Shown here piece after piece: positions 45,300 to 53,659 of a stretch of DNA of 64,000 nt. Where the stretch lies: the NCBI RefSeq assembly GCF_036860675.1, contig NZ_JAYKGK010000001.1, positions 248,001-312,000 of the forward strand, in the 5' to 3' direction. Source of the stretch: Rosettibacter primus. GTDB lineage: Bacteria > Bacteroidota > Ignavibacteria > Ignavibacteriales > Melioribacteraceae. The translations under genes and the position numbers were made by a program. Numbering within the stretch: position 1 is the stretch's first letter; each line of letters starts with the position of its first letter. Under the pieces are notes generated by a model. That model worked only from the letters and a program-made list of their open reading frames with translations. It did no database searches and was not told where the DNA came from.

Positions 45300-46037
45300 C
45301 TAAAGTTTTGAAGCACCATTTTTTTGTGGGATAAATCGATTTACAACTTTTTCATCATTTTCAATTAAACCATCACGAATTCGAATAATTCTTTCTGCAT
45401 GTTCTGCAATATATTCTTCATGAGTTACAAGAATTATGGTATTCCCCTGTTCATATATTTCATTGAATAATGCCATTATATCTTCGCCTGTTTTAGTATC
45501 AAGATTTCCAGTTGGCTCATCTGCAAGAATGATAGAAGGATTTGTAACGAGAGCTCTTGCAATTGCTACTCTTTGACGCTGTCCTCCTGAAAGTTCATTA
45601 GGTTTGTGATAAATTCTATCTCCTAGTCCAACATGTTCTAATGCCAATCTTGCTCTTTCTTTTCTTTCTGAGGCAGGAACACCGGCATAAATTAAAGGCA
45701 GTTCAACATTATGAAGTGCATTTGAACGTGGAAGCAAATTAAATGTTTGAAAAACAAATCCAATTTCTTTATTACGAATTTTTGCTAGTTCATTATCATT
45801 CATCTGGCTTACATTGACTCCCTTAAATTCATATAAACCATGAGTTGGAGTATCAAGACAGCCGAGTATATTCATTAAAGTTGATTTACCAGAACCGGAA
45901 GGTCCCATAATGGCAACATATTCACCTTTATTTATCCTTAGTGATACATCTCTTAAAGCATGAACTTCTTCGCTTCCTACCTGATAAATTTTTGCAACAT
46001 GTTCAATGTTTATAATATTCATATTGTTACCATTCAT
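45300..46037 (-). CDS. MacB/LolD-type ABC transporter ATPase
   Basis: This 245-residue ATPase has canonical motifs: Walker A GPSGSGKSTL, Q-loop FVFQTFNLLPR, signature LSGGQRQRVAIARAL, Walker B ILADEPTGNLD and H-loop LVTHEEYIA. The LPRSNALHNVELPLIYAG stretch is typical of the MacB/LolD/FtsE-like branch. It is the only ATPase encoded in the operon and presumably serves all four permeases. It overlaps nothing but lies one base from the adaptor gene. Confidence 0.96.
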   Translation of the reverse strand: MNGNNMNIINIEHVAKIYQVGSEEVHALRDVSLRINKGEYVAIMGPSGSGKSTLMNILGCLDTPTHGLYEFKGVNVSQMNDNELAKIRNKEIGFVFQTFNLLPRSNALHNVELPLIYAGVPASERKERARLALEHVGLGDRIYHKPNELSGGQRQRVAIARALVTNPSIILADEPTGNLDTKTGEDIMALFNEIYEQGNTIILVTHEEYIAEHAERIIRIRDGLIENDEKVVNRFIPQKNGASKL

Positions 46038-46038
46038 T

Positions 46039-47307
46039 TTATTTCATATTTCTTTTAGTTGAAGTTATGGAAATTTTTTTGCCATTTTCTAATTCTCTTG
46101 ATACTGCTCTATAAGGACCACTAATAACCTCTTCATCTCCTTTAAGACCTTCGATTATTTCAATATAATTATCATCGCTTATGCCTGTTTTTACCTCAAC
46201 CATTTTTGCTTTTCCGTTATCTACTATAAATACTACTTCTTTAGGTTTATTTCGTTTTCCATTCTTTGAATTATTTTCAGGATTATCTTCTTTGTTTTGA
46301 GATGGATTTGGTTTTTCTTCTAATCTTGCTGTAACACTTTGAATTGGTACAGCAATGACATTATATTTTGTTTCAGTTTCTATATCAGCATCGCAGGACA
46401 TTCCCGGTCTAATCTTATTATCAACATCGAGCAATTTAATTTTTACTTCGAAATTTACAACTTCTTCTTGTGTTCCTAATCCAGTTGTTTTTGCACTATT
46501 ACCAATTTGTGATACTACACCTTTAAAAACTTTATCACCAAAAGCATCAATATGAATTCTTGCAGTATCACCAATTGAAACAAGAACTACATCATTTTCA
46601 TCAACATCTACAGTAGCTTCCATATTACTCAAATCTGCAACTGTCAACAACTCAGTTCCTGTAAATGCACTACCAATAACTCTTTCACCTAATTCCACAG
46701 AAAGTTTGCTAATAGTTCCATTCATTGGAGAATAAACATAAGTTTTATTCAAAGTTTCAATTGCTTCTTTTAATGCCGCTTCGGATTGTGATACAATTGA
46801 CTTTTGAGATTCATAATTACCAAGAGTTTGAAGATAAGCTGATTTAGCAGCTTCGAGGTCTGCATCACTTGCAAGTCCTTTTTGAGCCAAACCCTGAACG
46901 CGTTTATATTCAGATTCTACTTTTTCGAGTAAAGCTTTTGTGGCATTCAAAGTAGCTTTTGCTTGAGCAAGACGTGCTTCGGCACTATTTTTTTGTGCTT
47001 CATAGATATCAGGTTTGATTCTTAATAATAATTGACCTTTTTTAACTTCATCCCCTTCACGAACAGCCAGATAAACAATTTCACCTGTTGCTTCTGCAAT
47101 AATTTTAACCTGATATTCTGGATTAATTTTACCCGTCGCAGTCACAACTTGTGTAATAGTTCTTCGTGTAACTTTTTCTGTCTGGACAGAAATTACTTCT
47201 TCTTTATTACCGCTGAAAGCAACAAGTAAAATCAAAATAAGAAGTAATAATCCAAGTCCACCAAATATGAAAAGCTTTTTCTTTGATTTCTTTTTGCCAT
47301 TAGCCAT
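46039..47307 (-). CDS. Periplasmic adaptor (MacA/HlyD-like) of the exporter
   Basis: This 422-residue protein has an N-terminal membrane anchor (about 11-30). It has a lipoyl-like half-motif (IIAEATGEIVYLAVREGDEVKKGQLL) and a long alpha-hairpin (about 100-170: NSAEARLAQAKATLNATKALLEKVESEYKRV). The second lipoyl half (YVYSPMNGTISKLSVELGERV) and beta-barrel and membrane-proximal domains follow. It should bridge the inner-membrane permeases and the TolC-like factor. A GGGAG site precedes the ATG. An Asn/Lys-rich insertion lies around 330-355. Confidence 0.93.
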   Translation of the reverse strand: MANGKKKSKKKLFIFGGLGLLLLILILLVAFSGNKEEVISVQTEKVTRRTITQVVTATGKINPEYQVKIIAEATGEIVYLAVREGDEVKKGQLLLRIKPDIYEAQKNSAEARLAQAKATLNATKALLEKVESEYKRVQGLAQKGLASDADLEAAKSAYLQTLGNYESQKSIVSQSEAALKEAIETLNKTYVYSPMNGTISKLSVELGERVIGSAFTGTELLTVADLSNMEATVDVDENDVVLVSIGDTARIHIDAFGDKVFKGVVSQIGNSAKTTGLGTQEEVVNFEVKIKLLDVDNKIRPGMSCDADIETETKYNVIAVPIQSVTARLEEKPNPSQNKEDNPENNSKNGKRNKPKEVVFIVDNGKAKMVEVKTGISDDNYIEIIEGLKGDEEVISGPYRAVSRELENGKKISITSTKRNMK

Positions 47308-47330
47308 TTTATTTAACTCCCTGAAATATT

Positions 47331-48671
47331 TTATTCATATTTTTTGTATTCGAGTTTACCAAGTGAATTACTGAGTTTATCGCGTTTAGTATAAAAATCA
47401 TAAAGTGCATTAATTTTACTTCTTAATGCTTCGGTATAATCTCTGTCTGCCTGCAAAACATCAAGTATTGTCCCCGAACCAAGATTATATCTTTCCTGAT
47501 TGATTTTTCTGTTTTCTTCGGCTGCAACAACATTCTTAGTTGCAACATCAAGACTTTTCTTAGCAGCTACTAAATCAAGATAACCTTGCTTAATTTCTAT
47601 TTTTATTTGTCTTTCAAGAGCAAGCAAGTCTTCCTGAGCATTCATGTAATTTACTTGAGCAAGTTGAATTTGATTTTCTGTAGCCCAATTAGAAAAGATT
47701 GGAAAACTTAATGTCATACCAACATAAAATATTTTTCGATTAAAGAGTTTATTCATCTCAACTGCTGAAGTTGACCAGGAATAACTTCCAGAAAGCGAAG
47801 GATATAATCCTGAGCGTGCTATTGATAAACCTTTCTTTGCAGCGTTAACCGTTAATTCTTGACTTTTGAAGTCAAATCGATTATCAAGAGCAACACTCAC
47901 CATAGTTTGAATATCTTCAAAATCTTTCATATAAGAATCGGTATCAACAGCTCTCTGACCACCAAATGGGTCAACAAGAACATAATCATCGAGAACATTT
48001 AAACCGAGATAGTTAAGCAAATTACTCATGGCTGTCTCATAAGCATTTTGAGCTTGAATTAAAAGAAGTTCTGCATTCCCAAGTTGAACTTGAGCTGTAT
48101 AAACATCAGCTTTTGCAACTGAACCTAATTTATTTCTCTCTTGAACTGTTTCATAAAATTTTTGATAATATTTCACATTATCTTCACGAACTCTTTTTAA
48201 TTCTTCTGCATTCAATACCTGATAATACAGGTCTGTAGTTTGATAAACTACATTTTGTTTAGCTTTTTCAAGATAAAATTCAGCAGCTTTTAAACTATAC
48301 TCTTTCTGATTGATATAAGAAATATTTGCAAGCCCATCAAAAAGTGTAATTCCACCCCCAAATCCAAGAGAATAACTTCTACTATCAGTTTGTGAAGGCG
48401 GAATAGTCACAATGTTGCCAAAATAATCGCGTTGTGTACCTCCTGCATCATTAACTCTCTGCCAGTTCCATTGAGCCTGAGCATTTAATGTAGGAAGTAA
48501 TTCTCCATAAGCATTTTTTAATTGGGATTGATTTGTTAACAAATTATTTTTTGTTTTAATAAGCGCTGTGTTTCTCTGAAGTGCTATTGAAATTGCATCT
48601 TCTAATGTTAATTTTTTTTGTGCAAACAATGGTGATATTAAAATCAAAAATAACAATACTATTTTTTTCAT
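47331..48671 (-). CDS. TolC-family outer-membrane factor
   Basis: From the ATG at 48671, which has a strong AAGGAG site, this is a 446-residue protein. A GTG at 48704 would place 11 extra residues before a normal signal peptide (KKIVLLFLILISPLFAQ). Two OEP repeats are seen, with coiled-coil segments such as LTLEDAISIALQRNTALIKTK and ATKNVVAAEENRKINQERYN. It forms the outer-membrane channel and is the first gene of the exporter operon. Confidence 0.93.
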   Translation of the reverse strand: MKKIVLLFLILISPLFAQKKLTLEDAISIALQRNTALIKTKNNLLTNQSQLKNAYGELLPTLNAQAQWNWQRVNDAGGTQRDYFGNIVTIPPSQTDSRSYSLGFGGGITLFDGLANISYINQKEYSLKAAEFYLEKAKQNVVYQTTDLYYQVLNAEELKRVREDNVKYYQKFYETVQERNKLGSVAKADVYTAQVQLGNAELLLIQAQNAYETAMSNLLNYLGLNVLDDYVLVDPFGGQRAVDTDSYMKDFEDIQTMVSVALDNRFDFKSQELTVNAAKKGLSIARSGLYPSLSGSYSWSTSAVEMNKLFNRKIFYVGMTLSFPIFSNWATENQIQLAQVNYMNAQEDLLALERQIKIEIKQGYLDLVAAKKSLDVATKNVVAAEENRKINQERYNLGSGTILDVLQADRDYTEALRSKINALYDFYTKRDKLSNSLGKLEYKKYE

Positions 48672-48765
48672 TGCAGCTCCTTTTTGTGCATTAACATTTA
48701 GCACTTTTTATTTTCTGGTTATTGAGACGAAATTAATTATACGAAAGTTACAAAATATTTTTCCC

Positions 48766-50181
48766 TCATTGTAATTTATTTTCAGCAAGATATTTATCTT
48801 TGATTGAAAGAAAATACTCATAAGCATCTTCATAAGTGTTTGGGATTTTACCATCAAGTATAGCTTCTTCAATAGCTTTTTTAATTTTTCCTACTAATTT
48901 AGAAGGAGGAATGTTACAAACTCTCATTATTTCATCACCACGCACTGGAGACTGAAAAGCTCTTAATCTATCTTTTTCCTGAACTTCTCTAACTTTTTGC
49001 ATAACAATATTATAGTTTTCAAGATACTGATTAACTTTGACAATATTTTTGCTGGTTACATCTGCACGACACAAAGTTATTAAATCATCTAGATCTTCCC
49101 CCGCAGCTGCAGCAAGTCTTCTTATTGCTGAATCTGTTACATTTTCATCAACAAGTGCAATAGGTCTTAAATGTAAACGAACTAATTTTTCAACATAAGG
49201 AAGTTTATTAAAAGGTAATTTCATTTTAGTAAAAATTCCTTTCATCATTCGTGCACCAATTTCTTCATGTCCATGAAATGTCCAACCGATACCTTCAACA
49301 AACTTTTTAGTTAATGGTTTAGCAATATCGTGAACTAATGCAGCAAATCTTAGCCATAAATTATCACTTACTGCTGCAACATTATCTACAACAATACAGG
49401 TATGATAAAAAACATCTTTATGATGATAATCCTGTCTTTGTTCTACACCACCTAAATTATGTATTTCTGGAAAAATTACTTTCATAATTTCATTTTCATA
49501 CAACAATTTTAATCCAATTGAAGGTTGTGGAGCAGATAAAATTTTCAAAAACTCATCTGTTATTCTTTCCTGAGCAACTATTTTAAGACGTTCTTTCATT
49601 TCTTTTGCAGCACGCAAAGTATTTTCTTCAATATTAAACTCTAATTGTGCAGCAAATCTAAAAGCACGCATTATTCTCAATGGGTCATCGTCAAAAGTTT
49701 TATATGGATCTAAAGGAGTTTTAATTATTTTATTATGAATATCTTCAATGCCATTAAACTTATCTAATAGTTCTCCAAATGAATTTTCATTCAAAGATAT
49801 TGCAAGTGTATTGATTGTAAAATCTCTTCTGCTTATATCATCATCAAGAGTGCCTGGCTGAACAACAGGATTTCGGCTGTTTCTTTTATAAGATTCTTTT
49901 CGTGCCCCAACAAATTCAAGCGATATATTTTTGTATTTGAAATGTGCTGTCCCAAAATTTTTGTAAATGACTATATCTTCTATTCCTAATTGATTGGCAA
50001 ATTCTTTTGCAAAAGCAGGGCCATCACCAACTATCAAGAAATCAAGTTCATCCCTTTTTCGATTAAGAATTATATCACGAACAAAACCGCCTACAAGATA
50101 AATTTCTTCTTTTCTATTCCTTGCAATTTCGGAAGCTGTTTTTATAAAATCATATTTATTTATTATTTCTTTGAAGTCCAT
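48766..50181 (-). CDS. CCA-adding enzyme / poly(A) polymerase family nucleotidyltransferase with HD domain
   Basis: This 471-residue protein has the class II nucleotidyltransferase head: YLVGGFVRDIILNRKRDELD, with acidic residues in DELDF. The RRDFTINTLA and DPLRIMRAFRFAAQLEF motifs follow. An HD phosphohydrolase domain (FHGHEEIGARM, AALVHDIAKP) sits in the C-terminal half. It either adds CCA to tRNA 3' ends or extends RNA 3' ends. The HD domain occurs in both groups, so the exact role stays open, although CCA addition is likelier. It stands between the exporter operon and the membrane protease gene. Confidence 0.9.
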   Translation of the reverse strand: MDFKEIINKYDFIKTASEIARNRKEEIYLVGGFVRDIILNRKRDELDFLIVGDGPAFAKEFANQLGIEDIVIYKNFGTAHFKYKNISLEFVGARKESYKRNSRNPVVQPGTLDDDISRRDFTINTLAISLNENSFGELLDKFNGIEDIHNKIIKTPLDPYKTFDDDPLRIMRAFRFAAQLEFNIEENTLRAAKEMKERLKIVAQERITDEFLKILSAPQPSIGLKLLYENEIMKVIFPEIHNLGGVEQRQDYHHKDVFYHTCIVVDNVAAVSDNLWLRFAALVHDIAKPLTKKFVEGIGWTFHGHEEIGARMMKGIFTKMKLPFNKLPYVEKLVRLHLRPIALVDENVTDSAIRRLAAAAGEDLDDLITLCRADVTSKNIVKVNQYLENYNIVMQKVREVQEKDRLRAFQSPVRGDEIMRVCNIPPSKLVGKIKKAIEEAILDGKIPNTYEDAYEYFLSIKDKYLAENKLQ

Positions 50182-50220
50182 ATTTCATCTTTATAAAATT
50201 ATTAAGACCGAATAAATTTT

Positions 50221-52413
50221 TTATTCCAAATTATTTACCCAATTAATAATTTTTAGATTGTTAACAAGTGTTTCATAAAAAAATTCATCAGCTTTATAGC
50301 TTAATGATTTAATAGCAAATTCTTTTGCGGTTTTATAATCTCCTATCACTAATGCAGCATTAGACAATTTAAAGCCAGCATAACAAGAAAAGAAATCATT
50401 CACTGTAAGCTTATCCTTAAAAAAATTTACTACTCTTTTAAGTTTAGTATAATCCGTTTTGCTTAATTCTAAAATATATGGTACAGTAAAATAAATAATA
50501 TCTTTTTGATTTAAGTCCAATAGATAATTTATTTTATCATCGTATTTCATTTTCAAGAAAATTTTTAATTTTTCAACCTCACTCTTTATTATCATTTTTC
50601 TTATCAATGCATGATTAACATATTCTATATGGGGATTCTGAGTAATCAGACTATCTAATAATTTTTCTGCTGATTCAACTTTATTATTAATCAAATAAAT
50701 ATCAGATAATGTTAATTCTAAATTATAAAAGTAAGAACTACCCTTAAATTTATTTATCTCTTTTGCAAGAAGTTCTTCTGCTTCTATATTTTTATTTTGC
50801 TTCACTAGAGAATTAACCAAACCTGATAATGATTCATAAGTTCCTGCATAGTTATAAATTTTTGAAAAAAGTTTTTCTGATTGATTGAAATTTCCCTTCT
50901 TATAATAATTCATTGCTCGCTTTGTTTCTTCTGCTGCTGTTCTTGGACAAATTTTTTTGAATATAGGTTTATCTCCAAAATATAACTGTGCTTTACTTAG
51001 ATTCTTCTTAATATTTAATTTACTTAGAAATCTGAAATATTCATTTTCTAAATCATCAACATTTTTTTTGAATGATGCATTGAAATCAGAATTTTTATAG
51101 AACTGTTTAACATTTTCAATTCCATAATTATCAATCAGATATCTAACAAATGAACCTGCATACACATACGATATTGTTGAATAATTAGAAAAAAAATTAA
51201 TACCACTGAATAATTTTTTTAACTGAACTTTTATGCCTGAATCATAAGCAATTTTAGCAGCATAATGAATTGGATAATCATCAAAATTATTTTCGATTGC
51301 CATAGCAATTCCTTCAATAATAGAAGGATTGAAATTTTTGTTTATCTTAAAAATTGTAGCTCCAAATTCAGAAGCTAAGGCATGAACCATTTCGTGTTTG
51401 AGTGCACGAGTATAAGAATTAAAATCTACATAAATTTGATTGAGCCATGGTTTTGAAACATTAGCTTTGGCAGAACCGAATAATTTTCTTTTTTCTTCTT
51501 CATCATAAAAAATAAATGAAATAATTTTTCGATTGCTTTTTAGTTTTAATTCATCTTTAATTTGTTCATAAAAGTAATCGTGCATTATTCCCAAAAGTTT
51601 TATCTGATTTTCATCTTTAATTTTGCTTGAATAAAAAATAATTGAGTGTTCTGTGGTTAGAGATTTCCCTAAATTTTTTATTAGCGAACTATAAGTAGTT
51701 GAATAATGCAAAGCAGGTTTAATTAATATGAAGAGTAAAGTAAAGACCAGTACAATAAACAGAAAAATATTTTTAGTAATTCTTTTCTTTGTTAATAAAA
51801 AATCAGATACAAATGCGAGTAAAGAAAAAAAAATAATGTTAAGCAATCGATAAGATATCAGTAAAAAGTTTACTGAAATTTCTTCATCATAAATTGTCCC
51901 TGAAAAATATCCGAAGATAGGATTAAAGAAAAATAACTGTGGATTAAAATAAAATTCAAGGAATGGTATTAATAGAATAAATAAAAAAGAAATAATAAAA
52001 ATTATGTATCTGAATTTTTCAAAAATTACACATATAAACTTACCAGTAACAATTCCAAAAAATGCAGCGGGAATTGTTATAATAAAATAAAATATCAATC
52101 CGTTCCATACAGGACAAACAGAAAAAAACAAGGAAGATATTAATCCAATTGCAAAGGGAATAAAACAGATAACTATTAAATAATTTTTAATGCTTTTTAA
52201 TACTTGAAGAAAACCTGCACTATTATATGCATTAATATTCCAGATAGTTAATAATCCACCTGCAACAAAAAGAAGAATTGAATTAGCAACTGAATATTCA
52301 TAATTAAATGTTTTTAGAAGCGGTATATTAATTAACAAAAGATTAACAAAAAATATTGTAACTATAATTATTGATGGGAATGAATTAATATTCTTCAGTT
52401 TGAACTCTTTCAA
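50221..52413 (-). CDS. Polytopic membrane HExxH metallopeptidase with TPR region
   Basis: This 730-residue protein has about seven hydrophobic helices in residues 13-230. The basic loop KKRITKN before the last helix suggests that the following part lies outside the cytoplasm. Residues about 255-460 resemble peptidase MA: HEMVH at 340-344 and a likely third ligand in IIEGIAMAIE (E367). Residues about 480-730 look like TPR repeats (AMNYYKKGNFNQSEKLFSKI). The frame opens with TTG at 52413, overlapping murA by 29 bases; no ATG occurs early. The substrate is unknown, and I know no named family with this order. Confidence 0.65.
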   Translation of the reverse strand: MKEFKLKNINSFPSIIIVTIFFVNLLLINIPLLKTFNYEYSVANSILLFVAGGLLTIWNINAYNSAGFLQVLKSIKNYLIVICFIPFAIGLISSLFFSVCPVWNGLIFYFIITIPAAFFGIVTGKFICVIFEKFRYIIFIISFLFILLIPFLEFYFNPQLFFFNPIFGYFSGTIYDEEISVNFLLISYRLLNIIFFSLLAFVSDFLLTKKRITKNIFLFIVLVFTLLFILIKPALHYSTTYSSLIKNLGKSLTTEHSIIFYSSKIKDENQIKLLGIMHDYFYEQIKDELKLKSNRKIISFIFYDEEEKRKLFGSAKANVSKPWLNQIYVDFNSYTRALKHEMVHALASEFGATIFKINKNFNPSIIEGIAMAIENNFDDYPIHYAAKIAYDSGIKVQLKKLFSGINFFSNYSTISYVYAGSFVRYLIDNYGIENVKQFYKNSDFNASFKKNVDDLENEYFRFLSKLNIKKNLSKAQLYFGDKPIFKKICPRTAAEETKRAMNYYKKGNFNQSEKLFSKIYNYAGTYESLSGLVNSLVKQNKNIEAEELLAKEINKFKGSSYFYNLELTLSDIYLINNKVESAEKLLDSLITQNPHIEYVNHALIRKMIIKSEVEKLKIFLKMKYDDKINYLLDLNQKDIIYFTVPYILELSKTDYTKLKRVVNFFKDKLTVNDFFSCYAGFKLSNAALVIGDYKTAKEFAIKSLSYKADEFFYETLVNNLKIINWVNNLE

Positions 52414-53650
52414 TATCGGCCCCCAAAGCTCTCAATTTTTCTTCAATTCTTTGATACCCTCTGTCAAGATGATAAACTCTTAAAACTTCAGTTGTATTTT
52501 CTGCAGCTAATCCTGCTAAAACAAGACATGCACTTGCTCTCAAATCTGTTGACATTACTTTTGCTCCCTTTAGATTTTTAACACCTCTTACTATAGCACT
52601 ATTATTTATCACTTCAATATTTGCTCCAAGTCTATTCAACTCTGGGACATGATTAAATCTATCAGGATAAATCGTATCGGTTATTGTAGAAATTCCATTT
52701 GCAATTGACATATAAGCAATCCATTGAGCCTGCATATCAGTAGGAAATCCCGGAAAAACTGCAGTTGTAACATCAACATTTTTAATACTAAGATTTTCTG
52801 CATCTATTATTAATAATCCATTTTCTGAAGATAACTTAGCTCCGCTTTCTTCAATTTTATTTAGCACTGCTTCAAGATGCTCTTTAACCACATTTTCAAG
52901 TTCAATTTTACTACCTGTAATAGCACCTGCAAGTAAAAGAGTTCCTGCTTCAATTCTATCAGGGATATTAATAATTTCCGAGTTACTTAATTCTTCCACA
53001 CCTTCAATTTCCATAATAGTTGTCCCAATTCCAGAAATTTTTGCTCCCATTAATTGTAAGAATTCGGCAAGCAATGAAATTTCGGGTTCTATTGCTGCAT
53101 TTGATATAATAGTAGTTCCTTTAGCCAATACAGCTGCCATTAAAGTATTTCCTGTAGCCCCGACTGAAGGAACATCAAAATGAATTTTTGCTCCTTTCAA
53201 TTTATTTGCTTTAGCAATTATATAACCTTGATCAATTTCTATTTCAGCACCTAATTTTTTCATTGCTTCAAGATGAAGATTAATGGGACGTGGGCCCCAA
53301 GCACATCCACCTGGCATCGAAACTTTTGCATACCCAAAACGCGAAAGAAGTGGTCCTAAGACATAAATGGAAGCTCTCATTTTTTTTACAAGTTCATATG
53401 GAGCAACTTGATTATTAATGTTCGTTGTATCAATCTTTAAGTTGTTTTCAAAAAAATTAATTTTAGCACCAAGTTGTTCTAAAAGTTTTATCATAGTAAA
53501 AATATCGTTCACTTCAGGAACATTATAAATTGTGCTGATTCCAGATGTTAATAAAGTGGCAGGCATAAGTGCAAGTGAAGAATTTTTAGCTCCACTTACT
53601 GATACTCGCCCACTTAATTTTTTCCCACCTTTTATAATGAATTTATCCAC
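52385..53650 (-). CDS. murA: UDP-N-acetylglucosamine 1-carboxyvinyltransferase
   Basis: This 421-residue enzyme catalyses the first committed step of peptidoglycan synthesis. It has KLSGRVSVSGAKNSSLALMP at the N-terminus and the catalytic C116 in MPGGCAWGPRP, the cysteine to which fosfomycin attaches in susceptible forms. It also has FPTDMQAQW and the C-terminal YHLDRGYQRIEEKLRALGA. The start is GTG at 53650 with AAGGGG upstream. It lies nine bases after the Ser/Thr kinase gene, so both are in one operon. Confidence 0.97.
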   Translation of the reverse strand: MDKFIIKGGKKLSGRVSVSGAKNSSLALMPATLLTSGISTIYNVPEVNDIFTMIKLLEQLGAKINFFENNLKIDTTNINNQVAPYELVKKMRASIYVLGPLLSRFGYAKVSMPGGCAWGPRPINLHLEAMKKLGAEIEIDQGYIIAKANKLKGAKIHFDVPSVGATGNTLMAAVLAKGTTIISNAAIEPEISLLAEFLQLMGAKISGIGTTIMEIEGVEELSNSEIINIPDRIEAGTLLLAGAITGSKIELENVVKEHLEAVLNKIEESGAKLSSENGLLIIDAENLSIKNVDVTTAVFPGFPTDMQAQWIAYMSIANGISTITDTIYPDRFNHVPELNRLGANIEVINNSAIVRGVKNLKGAKVMSTDLRASACLVLAGLAAENTTEVLRVYHLDRGYQRIEEKLRALGADIERVQTEEY

Positions 53651-53659
53651 AATTTCCCC

